Source: Endomicrobium sp.
Lineage (GTDB): Bacteria; Elusimicrobiota; Endomicrobiia; Endomicrobiales; Endomicrobiaceae
NCBI GenBank assembly: GCA_031260765.1
Contig: JAISKX010000094.1
Span: 1-6,722 of the forward strand
Length of the DNA: 6,722 bases
Direction: 5' to 3'
Below are positions 1 to 6,411 of this stretch, piece by piece. Each line of letters begins with the position of its first letter. Position 1 is the stretch's first letter. The notes below the pieces were generated by a model that had not been told where the DNA came from, did not search any database, and saw nothing but the letters and a program-made list of their open reading frames with translations. Both the position numbers and the translations under genes were made by a program.

Positions 1-2381
1 GTAAATGATTTAACTACGAAAATCACTGAGATTGCAAAGAATACTATCGGCAAAACATAAGAGAATAAACTTCCTGCCGTAATCTCTAATGCAAGTTCTA
101 ATGCGAGCAATCCAAAAAGCGTTGAGAACTTGATTATAGGATTCATCGCAACTGACGAAGTGTCTTTGAAAGGGTCGCCCACAGTGTCGCCTACAACTGA
201 TGCGGCGTGTAAGTCGCTGCCTTTTTCTCTCAAATCAACTTCAATATATTTCTTCGCATTGTCCCATGCGCCGCCTGCATTTGCCATAAAAATCGCTTGG
301 AATAATCCGAAAAGCGCTATGGAAATAAGGTAGCCGATAAAGAAATAAGGCTCTATGAAAGCAAAAGCCAAAGTTGTAAAGAATATCACCATAAACAAAT
401 TTATCATACCTTTTTGAGCGTATTGAGTGCATATTTTTACAACTTCTTTTGAATCCTCAGTAGAAGCCTTGTCCGAAGTTCCGTCAAGTTTGATATTTGC
501 TTTGATAAACTCAACAGCCTTATATGCTCCGCTTGTGACAGCATGCATTGACGCGCCTGTGAACCAAAATATCACCGCGCCGCCTGCAATCAAGCCGAGT
601 AAGAAAGGGGCGTGAATCAAAGACAAATTCTCAAGCCCCGTTGTAAGACCTTCCGTGAGCATCACTATTGTTGAGAAAATCATCGTTGTCGCGCCGACTA
701 CAGCCGTGCCGATAAGCACAGGCTTTGCAGTCGCTTTAAATGTGTTTCCCGCGCCGTCATTTTCTTCAAGCAAAATCTTAGAAATGTCAAAATTAGGTTT
801 ATATCCATAATCTTTTTCTATTTCTGATGAGATATTTGGGACATTTTCTATCAAAGAAAGTTCATAGACTGATTGAGCATTATCTGTGACAGGACCATAG
901 GAATCAACCGCAATAGTGACAGGTCCCATTCCCAAAAATCCAAAAGCCACAAGACCAAAAGCAAATACTTGCGGAGCAAGCATAATGTCTTCAATGCCGA
1001 AACAACTTATAATATAAGCGACTCCCATAAGAACTATTATGCAAAGCCCCATCCAATATGCGCTAAAATTGCCCGCCGTCAAACCAGCCAAGATATTGAG
1101 CGACGCTCCTCCGTGTTTGGAAGCAGTCACGACATTTTGCACGAAAGCGCTTTTTACAGATGTAAAAAGTTTTACGATTTCAGGTATCACCGCGCCCGCT
1201 ATAGTGCCGCAGCTTATTATAAGAGAGAGTTTCCACCAAAATGTGCCGTCTCCCAAATCGCCTATAATGATGTTTGAAACTAAGAAAGTAAAAAGTATGG
1301 ACACAATGGAAGTTATCCAAACAAGGCTTGTCAAAGGCGCTTCATAGTTGAATCTTTCAAGATTAGCAAATCTTGATTTCGCCAGCGCTCCATTGATTGC
1401 ATAAGAAATAGCCGAAGAAATCAACATTATCAAACGCATCACAAAAATCCATACCAAAAGTTGAACTTGAACATCCACGCTTTCAACAGCCAAAATGATG
1501 AAAGTCACCAAAGCGACTCCCGTCACCCCATAGGTTTCAAAACCATCAGCCGTAGGACCTACTGAATCGCCTGCATTATCGCCTGTGCAATCCGCTATAA
1601 CGCCGGGATTTCTGGCATCGTCTTCCTTTATATTGAATACGATTTTCATCAAATCAGAGCCTATATCGGCAATCTTTGTAAAAATCCCGCCCGCAATTCT
1701 CAAAACGGAAGCGCCCAAAGATTCGCCTATTGCAAAACCTATAAAGCAAGGACCCGCAAAATCGCCCGGTATGAAGAGCAAGATGATAAGCATTATAAAA
1801 AGTTCAATGCTGATTAAAAGCATGCCTATGCTCATACCCGCGCGAAGAGGAATTTGATAGCAAGGAAAACCTTTGCCTTTCAAACTTGCGAAAGCCGTTC
1901 TTGAATTGGCGAAAGTGTTTATACGCATACCGAAAGCCGCAACAGCATAACTGCCCAAAATTCCAACTATGCTGCAAAGGACTATAGTAGCCACTTTGAT
2001 AAAAGCAAAACCTTGCAAAAAGCCGAAATAAACCACAATAATCGCAGCCAAAAGAAGTTCAAGAATGATGATGAATTTCCCTTGTGTGATGAGATAGGTT
2101 TTACAAGTTTCATAGATGAGTTCCGAAATATCTCTCATAGACTTATGAACAGGCAAGTTTTTAATACCTTTATAATGGTAAAGCCCGAACAAAAGCCCGA
2201 AAATGCAAATCAAAAACCCAAATGTCAAAAGGCTTTGACCCGATATTGCGCCGCCGAAAAAGTCAACGGAAGACAAATCAGGAACAATCAAATCCGCCTC
2301 TCCTGCAAAAGATATGCCGACCGCAGATAAAATCACGGCAAACATTACTGCAAACTTCTTAAAACAATTGTTAAATTGCAT
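1..2381 (-). CDS. hppA: Membrane-bound ion-translocating pyrophosphatase, divergent type (C-terminus outside window)
   Basis: Hydrolyses cytoplasmic pyrophosphate and pumps H+ and/or Na+ across the inner membrane. The reading frame is open from the ATG at 2381 to the window edge (793 codons plus 2 bases), with no internal stop, so only the extreme C-terminus is missing. Active-site signatures are present: D239-x-G-x-D243, DDARNP at 254-259, GDNAGDS at 267-273, DNAQ from D500, NAGGAWDN at 701-708 and GDTVGDPFKD at 731-740, whose Asp and Lys residues bind Mg-pyrophosphate in the family. The cation-site motif reads GNTFKATAK (545-553): Lys549 sits where K+-independent enzymes carry Lys and K+-dependent ones Ala. 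The canonical GKVE after the DxGxD motif is replaced by KIVF. These points, and a signal-peptide-like N-terminus ending near SFAGEADL, suggest the divergent subclass seen in Bacteroidetes/Chlorobi-like proteins. The start is supported by AAGGAGAA six bases upstream. The ion pumped cannot be decided from sequence alone. Confidence 0.96.
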   Translation of the reverse strand, partial: MQFNNCFKKFAVMFAVILSAVGISFAGEADLIVPDLSSVDFFGGAISGQSLLTFGFLICIFGLLFGLYHYKGIKNLPVHKSMRDISELIYETCKTYLITQGKFIIILELLLAAIIVVYFGFLQGFAFIKVATIVLCSIVGILGSYAVAAFGMRINTFANSRTAFASLKGKGFPCYQIPLRAGMSIGMLLISIELFIMLIILLFIPGDFAGPCFIGFAIGESLGASVLRIAGGIFTKIADIGSDLMKIVFNIKEDDARNPGVIADCTGDNAGDSVGPTADGFETYGVTGVALVTFIILAVESVDVQVQLLVWIFVMRLIMLISSAISYAINGALAKSRFANLERFNYEAPLTSLVWITSIVSILFTFLVSNIIIGDLGDGTFWWKLSLIISCGTIAGAVIPEIVKLFTSVKSAFVQNVVTASKHGGASLNILAGLTAGNFSAYWMGLCIIVLMGVAYIISCFGIEDIMLAPQVFAFGLVAFGFLGMGPVTIAVDSYGPVTDNAQSVYELSLIENVPNISSEIEKDYGYKPNFDISKILLEENDGAGNTFKATAKPVLIGTAVVGATTMIFSTIVMLTEGLTTGLENLSLIHAPFLLGLIAGGAVIFWFTGASMHAVTSGAYKAVEFIKANIKLDGTSDKASTEDSKEVVKICTQYAQKGMINLFMVIFFTTLAFAFIEPYFFIGYLISIALFGLFQAIFMANAGGAWDNAKKYIEVDLREKGSDLHAASVVGDTVGDPFKDTSSVAMNPIIKFSTLFGLLALELALEITAGSLFSYVLPIVFFAISVIFVVKSF

Positions 2382-2386
2382 AATTT

Positions 2387-2391
2387 CTCCT
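2387..2391 (-). promoter_or_regulatory. Shine-Dalgarno site of hppA
   Basis: The gene-sense sequence AGGAG, inside AAAGGAGAAATT, ends five bases before the ATG at 2381. This fixes the start; the next in-frame ATG, at codon 13, has no comparable site. Confidence 0.8.
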
Positions 2392-2445
2392 TTTTTTCTT
2401 TATTCTATTTTCGATTGAAAACATCCGCATATAAAACTGACTATT

Positions 2446-2471
2446 AAAAAAAATGCCCTCTAATGATAGGG
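2446..2471 (-). terminator. Terminator-like hairpin in the hppA leader (possible attenuator)
   Basis: In gene sense, CCCTAT (2471-2466) can pair with AGAGGG (2461-2456) around a CATT loop, giving five pairs and one A-G mismatch. CA and then eight T (2453-2446) follow. The layout is that of an intrinsic terminator, although the stem is weak. It lies about 65 bases before the hppA start and downstream of the strong promoter, so it would act within the leader and not at the end of a gene. CTATCA (2469-2464), which overlaps the left arm, is the exact complement of TGATAG (2500-2495) near the transcript's 5' end, so an alternative pairing could prevent the hairpin. No known riboswitch core was recognised. 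Confidence 0.35.
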
Positions 2472-2513
2472 GGTAGGGGTTAAACAGCTATTTTCTATCA
2501 AAAAACTGACAGG

Positions 2514-2542
2514 ATTATAAATTTAAAACTCTTTTTTGTCAA
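2514..2542 (-). promoter_or_regulatory. Perfect-consensus sigma70-type promoter of hppA
   Basis: Gene-sense TTGACA (2542-2537), a 17-base spacer (2536-2520) and TATAAT (2519-2514) match the housekeeping consensus at every position. Start of transcription is predicted near A2507, giving a leader of about 126 bases. Its place in the 281-base gap after the reductase gene shows hppA does not depend only on read-through from upstream. Confidence 0.88.
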
Positions 2543-2550
2543 CGAATTAA

Positions 2551-2582
2551 GACAATATATGTTTTATCGTGCGACAATATAT
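2551..2582 (-). promoter_or_regulatory. Pair of 10-base direct repeats upstream of the hppA promoter
   Basis: GACAATATAT occurs identically at 2551-2560 and 2573-2582 on the plus strand (ATATATTGTC in gene sense). Their offset of 22 bases is close to two helical turns. The nearer copy ends eight bases before the -35 hexamer. The position and phasing fit binding sites for a transcription activator or an AT-rich upstream promoter element. No regulator is identifiable from the motif. Confidence 0.45.
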
Positions 2583-2656
2583 CTCTAAAAATTCAATGTT
2601 CCCTCTACCCATCATTGCGGGTCAAGCCCGCAAATACAAATGGGGGTTTTTAGAGA
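2582..2656. repeat. Nested inverted repeat after the reductase gene
   Basis: TCTCTAAAAA (2582-2591) and TTTTTAGAGA (2647-2656) are perfect 10-base inverted repeats. Between them lies a second hairpin, TTGCGGG-TCAAG-CCCGCAA, at about 2614-2632. The element starts six bases after the reductase stop. In gene sense the outer right arm carries a run of five T, so it could act as a transcript end or 3' stabiliser, but it is not a textbook terminator. The inner hairpin resembles dispersed intergenic palindromes of the kind found in many genomes. Confidence 0.6.
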
Positions 2657-2662
2657 GAGCCT

Positions 2663-3607
2663 TTATGAGAATAAATTACCTGCTGCTATATATATCTCAT
2701 ACCACTCTTTGTGGGTTAGGCGGATGCCGGAAGCTTGAAAACAGGCTTTTAGCCTTTCGGTTTTTGTTGTGCCTGTCACCGCTTGCATATTGGCGGGGTG
2801 GCGCAAAATCCACGCTATTGCTATTGTGTTTTTGCTCACACTGTATTTTTGGGCGATTTCATCTAACTTTTTATTTAGTTCTGGGAATTTGTCATTGTCT
2901 ATAAAACTGCCTTGAAATAAGCCGGTCTGAGCCATTTGAAACGGCGACCATGTCTGTATTGTGATATCTTTTATACGGCAATATTCCACTATGCCGCCGT
3001 CGCGGTCTATAGCTCTGTCCGTATAGGCTTGATTGACATGCAAATCTTGAGAAAGCATTGTGCAATTTGTAATGCTGAGCTGCAACTGATTTATTATGAT
3101 AGGCTGTTTGACGAATTTCTTTAACAATTCTATCTGCATAGGTTTTTGATTTGACACGCCAAACCACCTAACTTTCCCGCTTGAATGGAGTTTGTCAAAA
3201 GCCTCCGCCACTTGCTCCGGCTCTACCAAAATGTCGGGGCGGTGCAATAATAGCGTATCAACATAATCGGTTTTTAATCTTTTTAAACTTGCATCAACAG
3301 AATTTATAATCTCATCTTTAGAAAAATCAAAAGATACCGTTTTGCCGTCCCCTTTGACTATGCCGCACTTTGTTTGAAGAATGACTGACTCCCTTTTGAT
3401 TTTTGCCGCTGCAAAAGCTTGTCCGAACAATTCTTCGCAATGTCCCAATTGATATACATTGGCGTGGTCAAAAAAATTCGCCCCATTATCAATAGAAAAA
3501 CCAATAAAATCTTCAAGCTCTTTTGAGCTCAATGTGTGAATACGCATACAACCCACTGCAATAACAGGCGCTTCCAAATTAGAAGTTCCGAGTTTTATTT
3601 TTTTCAT
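2663..3607 (-). CDS. Aldo/keto reductase, YdhF-like
   Basis: A 314-residue NAD(P)H-dependent oxidoreductase with the aldo/keto reductase TIM-barrel pattern, predicted to be cytoplasmic. The catalytic tetrad is complete: Asp47 and Tyr52 (in FFDHANVY), Lys80 (QTKCGI) and His122 (LLLHRPD). Other family marks are GKVRWFGVSN (144-153), NQLQLS (173-178), WSPF in the second half, and the C-terminal cofactor-binding region around VTGTTKTERL. The overall pattern, including the D-H-A-x-x-Y stretch followed by CE and a conserved FG, is closest to E. coli YdhF as I remember it. The substrate is unknown. An upstream in-frame ATG at 3640 is rejected because it lies inside a hairpin repeat; the ATG at 3607 follows GGAGGAGATAAA. 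The gene starts 42 bases after the uppP stop and is probably cotranscribed with it. Confidence 0.93.
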   Translation of the reverse strand: MKKIKLGTSNLEAPVIAVGCMRIHTLSSKELEDFIGFSIDNGANFFDHANVYQLGHCEELFGQAFAAAKIKRESVILQTKCGIVKGDGKTVSFDFSKDEIINSVDASLKRLKTDYVDTLLLHRPDILVEPEQVAEAFDKLHSSGKVRWFGVSNQKPMQIELLKKFVKQPIIINQLQLSITNCTMLSQDLHVNQAYTDRAIDRDGGIVEYCRIKDITIQTWSPFQMAQTGLFQGSFIDNDKFPELNKKLDEIAQKYSVSKNTIAIAWILRHPANMQAVTGTTKTERLKACFQASGIRLTHKEWYEIYIAAGNLFS

Positions 3608-3618
3608 TTTATCTCCTC

Positions 3619-3647
3619 CCCCGCATAGCCTTATAGGCAATACAGAG
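3619..3647 (-). repeat. Hairpin repeat before the reductase gene (copy 3 of the family)
   Basis: The gene-sense arms CTCTGTATTGCC and GGCTATGCGGGG enclose a TATAA loop. Eleven of 12 positions can pair in gene-sense RNA, three of them as G-U, with one U-U mismatch. In the opposite strand those three become A-C mismatches. The 3' arm runs directly into the ribosome binding site (GGAGGAGA), so folding could affect translation of the reductase. It is related to the copies at 4493-4521 and 4575-4603. Confidence 0.7.
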
Positions 3648-3649
3648 TT

Positions 3650-4477
3650 TTATAATACCAATCTCAACAATACCGCGCAGCCTACCGCTATTCTATACCA
3701 GCCGAAAACTTTAAAATCGTGTTTTGTTATATAACTTAACAGGAAATTGATTGCGGCTGTTGATATAACAAATGCCGTCGCCATACCTACTATGATAATG
3801 GAAATTTCTGACGGGCTGAAATGAAGTCCGAATTTGAAGAGTTTTAAAGCGCTTGCGCCAAACATCACGGGAATAGCAAGAAAGAATGTGTATTGAGCGG
3901 CTGCCGTTCTTGATACGCCGAGCAATAAAGCGCCTATAATGGTCGCGCCTGAACGGGAAGTTCCGGGAAAAATCGCGGCTACAACTTGGCATAATCCTAT
4001 TATCACTGCGGCTTGATATGTAATTTGCGCTATGGAAGTAAATTTTGGCTTTTTATCTTTTTGATATTGTTCTACAGCTATAAAAATTATACCAACAACT
4101 ATCAACATCACGGCTACAGTTTGATAATTGTAAAAAAGTTCATTGAACTTATCGTCCCAAATAAGACCGATTACTGCGGCGGGCAAACAAGAAATTATGA
4201 TTTTAAACCACATATTTACAACATCTTTTTTTATAACAAAAGGCTTGTTTTCCCCAAAATCCACAGGCAATAAGATACGCCAATACATCACTATTACGGA
4301 CAAAATAGCGCCGAGTTGAATAACAACTAAAAACATCTCTCTAAATGCAGGCGAGACATTGAGTTTTATAAACTCATCAACCAAAATCATGTGCCCCGTG
4401 CTGCTGATAGGAAGCCATTCAGTGATGCCTTCCACAACTCCCAGAATTCCCGCCTTGATGATATTGTCAAAAAACAT
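3650..4477 (-). CDS. uppP: Undecaprenyl-diphosphatase UppP (BacA family)
   Basis: A 275-residue polytopic membrane enzyme that dephosphorylates undecaprenyl diphosphate to the monophosphate. It thereby recycles the lipid carrier for peptidoglycan and other surface glycans, and family members confer bacitracin tolerance when abundant. Both BacA signatures are intact: EGITEWLPISSTGH at 16-29, with catalytic Glu16, Glu20, Ser26 and His29, and PGTSRSGAT at 171-179, with Arg175. Several hydrophobic segments (about 48-65, 91-107, 120-135, 155-170, 185-205, 218-240 and the C-terminal stretch) fit the usual eight-helix fold and length. The frame is open 35 codons further upstream to 4582, but that extension is a translation of the tandem hairpin repeat. 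The ATG at 4477 has AAGGAGAA about six bases before it and begins exactly at the conserved N-terminus. No promoter was clear in the 172-base gap upstream. Confidence 0.96.
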   Translation of the reverse strand: MFFDNIIKAGILGVVEGITEWLPISSTGHMILVDEFIKLNVSPAFREMFLVVIQLGAILSVIVMYWRILLPVDFGENKPFVIKKDVVNMWFKIIISCLPAAVIGLIWDDKFNELFYNYQTVAVMLIVVGIIFIAVEQYQKDKKPKFTSIAQITYQAAVIIGLCQVVAAIFPGTSRSGATIIGALLLGVSRTAAAQYTFFLAIPVMFGASALKLFKFGLHFSPSEISIIIVGMATAFVISTAAINFLLSYITKHDFKVFGWYRIAVGCAVLLRLVL

Positions 4478-4483
4478 CGTATT

Positions 4484-4488
4484 CTCCT
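4484..4488 (-). promoter_or_regulatory. Shine-Dalgarno site deciding the uppP start
   Basis: Gene-sense AGGAG within CAAGGAGAATACG lies six bases before the ATG at 4477. It decides between this start and the longer frame from 4582, which would read through the hairpin repeats. Confidence 0.8.
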
Positions 4489-4492
4489 TGTC

Positions 4493-4521
4493 CCCCGCAT
4501 TGCCTTGCAGGCAATACGGGG
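4493..4521 (-). repeat. Perfect hairpin in the uppP leader (copy 1 of the family)
   Basis: The gene-sense arms CCCCGTATTGCC and GGCAATGCGGGG form a 12-pair stem (11 Watson-Crick and one G-U) around a TGCAA loop. Its 3' arm ends five bases before the AAGGAGAA ribosome binding site of uppP. This stem would be very stable in RNA and could protect the mRNA end or affect translation. It could also simply be a dispersed palindromic repeat. Confidence 0.8.
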
Positions 4522-4534
4522 TTATTAACAGCAT

Positions 4535-4552
4535 AAAACCCCTTCGGGGTTT
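4535..4552 (-). terminator. Short AAACCCC/GGGGTTT hairpin with T-tail (terminator-like)
   Basis: Gene-sense AAACCCC (4552-4546), loop GAA, and GGGGTTT (4542-4536) form a perfect 7-base stem, extended to TTTT and then AT. The tail is short for an efficient terminator. It may weakly separate C69 transcripts from uppP, or may just be part of the repeated unit. The partner copy is at 4618-4634. Confidence 0.4.
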
Positions 4553-4574
4553 GATTGCAGCAACTATCTTGTGT

Positions 4575-4603
4575 CCCCGCATTGCTTTGCAGTCAATACT
4601 GGG
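4575..4603 (-). repeat. Decayed hairpin repeat (copy 2 of the family)
   Basis: Same layout as the hairpin at 4493-4521 with an identical TGCAA loop. Three arm positions no longer pair in gene-sense RNA (two of them next to the loop), while the G-U pair at the sixth position is retained. It is the same element in the C69-proximal unit of the tandem repeat. Confidence 0.65.
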
Positions 4604-4616
4604 TTATTAACAACAT

Positions 4617-4634
4617 AAAACCCCTTCTGGGTTT
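4617..4634 (-). terminator. Terminator-like hairpin just after the C69 gene
   Basis: Gene-sense AAACCC (4634-4629), a five-base loop and GGGTTT (4623-4618) form a 6-base stem followed by T and AT. It starts 15 bases after the C69 stop, a natural place for transcript termination, but the tail of four T is short. It is the diverged partner of the hairpin at 4535-4552. Confidence 0.45.
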
Positions 4635-4649
4635 GATTGTAGCGATTCT

Positions 4650-6371
4650 TTACCTTGTGTAATTTATAGGTCCGTCTTTATAGTTTGTTTTTTTGAGCCA
4701 TTCTTGGGAATAGCCTTCTTTTTGAGACATTTCCTGTAAAGAATTTATATATCCTTGATTGTATTTTACGAGCAATTCAAAAAAGAGATTGCGCCATTCG
4801 CCAAAAACGGTTAAAGCGTTTTTATTTAAAACCTTAGAAAATTCCAAAGCGGCTTTTTGAGCGTCGGCTTTGGCGGCGGCTAATAATTGTTTTGACGACT
4901 CGGCTATAATTCTTTCTGAATTCTTTTCATATATATCAGCTCTTTCTCTTATATCTTTTACTATATAATTATATCTCACATTGGCAAATTCAGCAGGCGT
5001 ATTATAAATCCAATACGCGCTGTCAGCCTCATAGGCGCTTGGATTTCCTCTGCCGTAGATTTCCGGCAATTGGCTTACCGCAAGAGGCACAAAAACAGAT
5101 TCAGCCGTAGTATCAAGAGCAATCCAAGAAATTGCATTAAAACCGAAAAGCATATTGGGCTTGTTCTGGCTTATATAAGCATACAGAGTATTTGAATCGG
5201 ATATTGGAGTTTCCCATGCGCCTTCAAGCTTTATATTTTGTTGTTCATAATTTCTAATATCTGTTGAAGAAAAATACCTGTTCGGATTTCCAAAAGCTCC
5301 TGCGGCTATGCCTTTTGTCAAATCAAATTCCGTTTCTTCATAATGGTCGCGGTATAATGCTCTAATTGTTTCAAGTTTGATTTTTTTATCGGGCTTGATT
5401 GAAAAAGGATAATCTCTCGTATAGCCGTCTTTAACCCAAGGCGAGAGTTTAAGAGAAGGAGAAACAAGGCTGAAAGCTCTCCATAAGCGGCGCAGAGAAT
5501 AATAAGGATGATTTTTTTCTCCCGCGCTCACGGTCAAAAGCCAGTCCATAGGCTGCTCAATATCTTGCGGTTTTCTTATTTTATATTTCTCAGCTACGGT
5601 AAAAAGATTAGAGCTGCGCATTTGCATTGAACTGTTTTCAACAATATCCCTTATGCGAAATTCTTCAGCCGCAACAAAAAAATGTCCATCTTGCACTTTT
5701 TGAGCTACCCATAAACCGCTTTTGCCTTCAGGCGACGGGGCTATTTCCATAACCCAAGCTTCATCGCCGTCGGCTAATGCCAAAGTTTCGCCGGGACCGT
5801 AATATCCGTATTTTTCAACAAGACTGCCTATAATTTCTATAGCTTGACGGGCTGTTTGGGCGCGCTCAAGGGCTACGCGGGAAAGTTCCGCGCCGTAAAA
5901 AATTCTTTTATTGGGGTCAGGCTCATTTGCAAAAAGAGAATTATTGGAACATTCTCCAAACATCAAGCCGTATTCATTGATAATGCCGTAATTTGCATCA
6001 AGATAAGCATAGGTGTGAGACACTTGCGGTATATATCCGATGGGTTTTGTTCTTTTTACTCCGATATAATTATAACCTTCCGCGCGGTTTTTATCCGATA
6101 TGCGGGGCATAAGAAAAGCATTGTATTGAGTGATATCTCCATTTGCCGCCGCGCTTGCATACACTGGTCTGACGGCTCCGGCTTGCCAATCTTTGGCTGG
6201 GACAAAAACAATTGAAGCATCAGCCAAATCCCCATTATACGAATGCGCCGCTATCATAGAGCCGTCGGCGCTTGCGCCTTTTGTCACTATCATAGTTGTG
6301 CCTGCAAAAACTCCGTCAAAGCTAAAAATTGCAACAAAACACATTAAAAATGCGCAACGGCAAATTCTCAT
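4650..6371 (-). CDS. Exported C69/U34-family dipeptidase-like protein lacking the usual N-terminal Cys
   Basis: A 573-residue secreted member of the C69 (U34) dipeptidase family, N-terminal-nucleophile hydrolases that cleave small peptides. Residues 1-23 form a signal peptide (basic start, hydrophobic core, cleavage pattern VFA) and predict a location outside the cytoplasmic membrane. The mature protein begins GTTMIVTKGASADGS (24-38). Further family marks are VPAKDW (57-62), GYIPQVSHTYAY (112-123), NYGIINE (127-133), GEC (139-141), ELSRVALERAQTARQAIE (162-179), KYGYYGPGETLALAD (187-201) and EAWVMEI (204-210). The helical C-terminal region (about 475-560) is normal for the family. The oddity is Gly24 (codon GGC at 6302-6300) where relatives have Cys before TT. 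Thr25 could serve as nucleophile if the signal peptide is cut one residue later, or the protein may be inactive. The ATG at 6371 is chosen over 6440 because GGAG lies five bases upstream and the signal peptide starts there. Confidence 0.9.
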   Translation of the reverse strand: MRICRCAFLMCFVAIFSFDGVFAGTTMIVTKGASADGSMIAAHSYNGDLADASIVFVPAKDWQAGAVRPVYASAAANGDITQYNAFLMPRISDKNRAEGYNYIGVKRTKPIGYIPQVSHTYAYLDANYGIINEYGLMFGECSNNSLFANEPDPNKRIFYGAELSRVALERAQTARQAIEIIGSLVEKYGYYGPGETLALADGDEAWVMEIAPSPEGKSGLWVAQKVQDGHFFVAAEEFRIRDIVENSSMQMRSSNLFTVAEKYKIRKPQDIEQPMDWLLTVSAGEKNHPYYSLRRLWRAFSLVSPSLKLSPWVKDGYTRDYPFSIKPDKKIKLETIRALYRDHYEETEFDLTKGIAAGAFGNPNRYFSSTDIRNYEQQNIKLEGAWETPISDSNTLYAYISQNKPNMLFGFNAISWIALDTTAESVFVPLAVSQLPEIYGRGNPSAYEADSAYWIYNTPAEFANVRYNYIVKDIRERADIYEKNSERIIAESSKQLLAAAKADAQKAALEFSKVLNKNALTVFGEWRNLFFELLVKYNQGYINSLQEMSQKEGYSQEWLKKTNYKDGPINYTR

Positions 6372-6411
6372 TTCCACTCCAAAACAAGAGATTTTTGATT
6401 TATGATCGGCG

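Larger units (their letters stand above)
4487..4650 (-). repeat. 82-base unit repeated twice in tandem between the C69 gene and uppP
   Basis: Two diverged copies lie head to tail with an exact 82-base offset (for example GCAT at 4497 and 4579, TTATTAA at 4522 and 4604, AAAACCCC at 4535 and 4617). Each unit contains a 29-base hairpin of the type also found before the reductase gene, a TTATTAAC spacer, and a short AAACCCC-type hairpin. The copy next to uppP has perfect stems. The copy next to the C69 stop has stem-breaking substitutions. The array fills nearly the whole intergenic space, and its end touches the C69 stop codon, where CTTGTG recurs at 4654-4659. No protein-coding sign is seen. 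Confidence 0.85.

Noticed and set aside
873..2330. Several plus-strand frames of 90-134 codons opposite hppA
   Set aside because: They are antisense shadows of the strongly conserved hppA frame, with no recognisable domains.
1..2381. Frameshift or broken hppA
   Set aside because: The codon register checked at the start, at GDNAGDS, GNTFK, DNAQ, NAGGAWDN and GDTVGDPFKD is one continuous frame. The gene is only cut by the window edge.
2382..2510. Fluoride riboswitch upstream of hppA
   Set aside because: A pyrophosphatase is a plausible target, but the conserved core sequence and pseudoknot of that class are not visible in the leader.
2569..2904. 111-codon plus-strand frame over the reductase 3' end
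   Set aside because: It spans a palindrome and the antisense of conserved reductase sequence. No start signal was seen.
4478..4582. 35-codon N-terminal extension of UppP
   Set aside because: It is a translation of the tandem hairpin repeat. The conserved N-terminus and a strong ribosome binding site are at the ATG at 4477.
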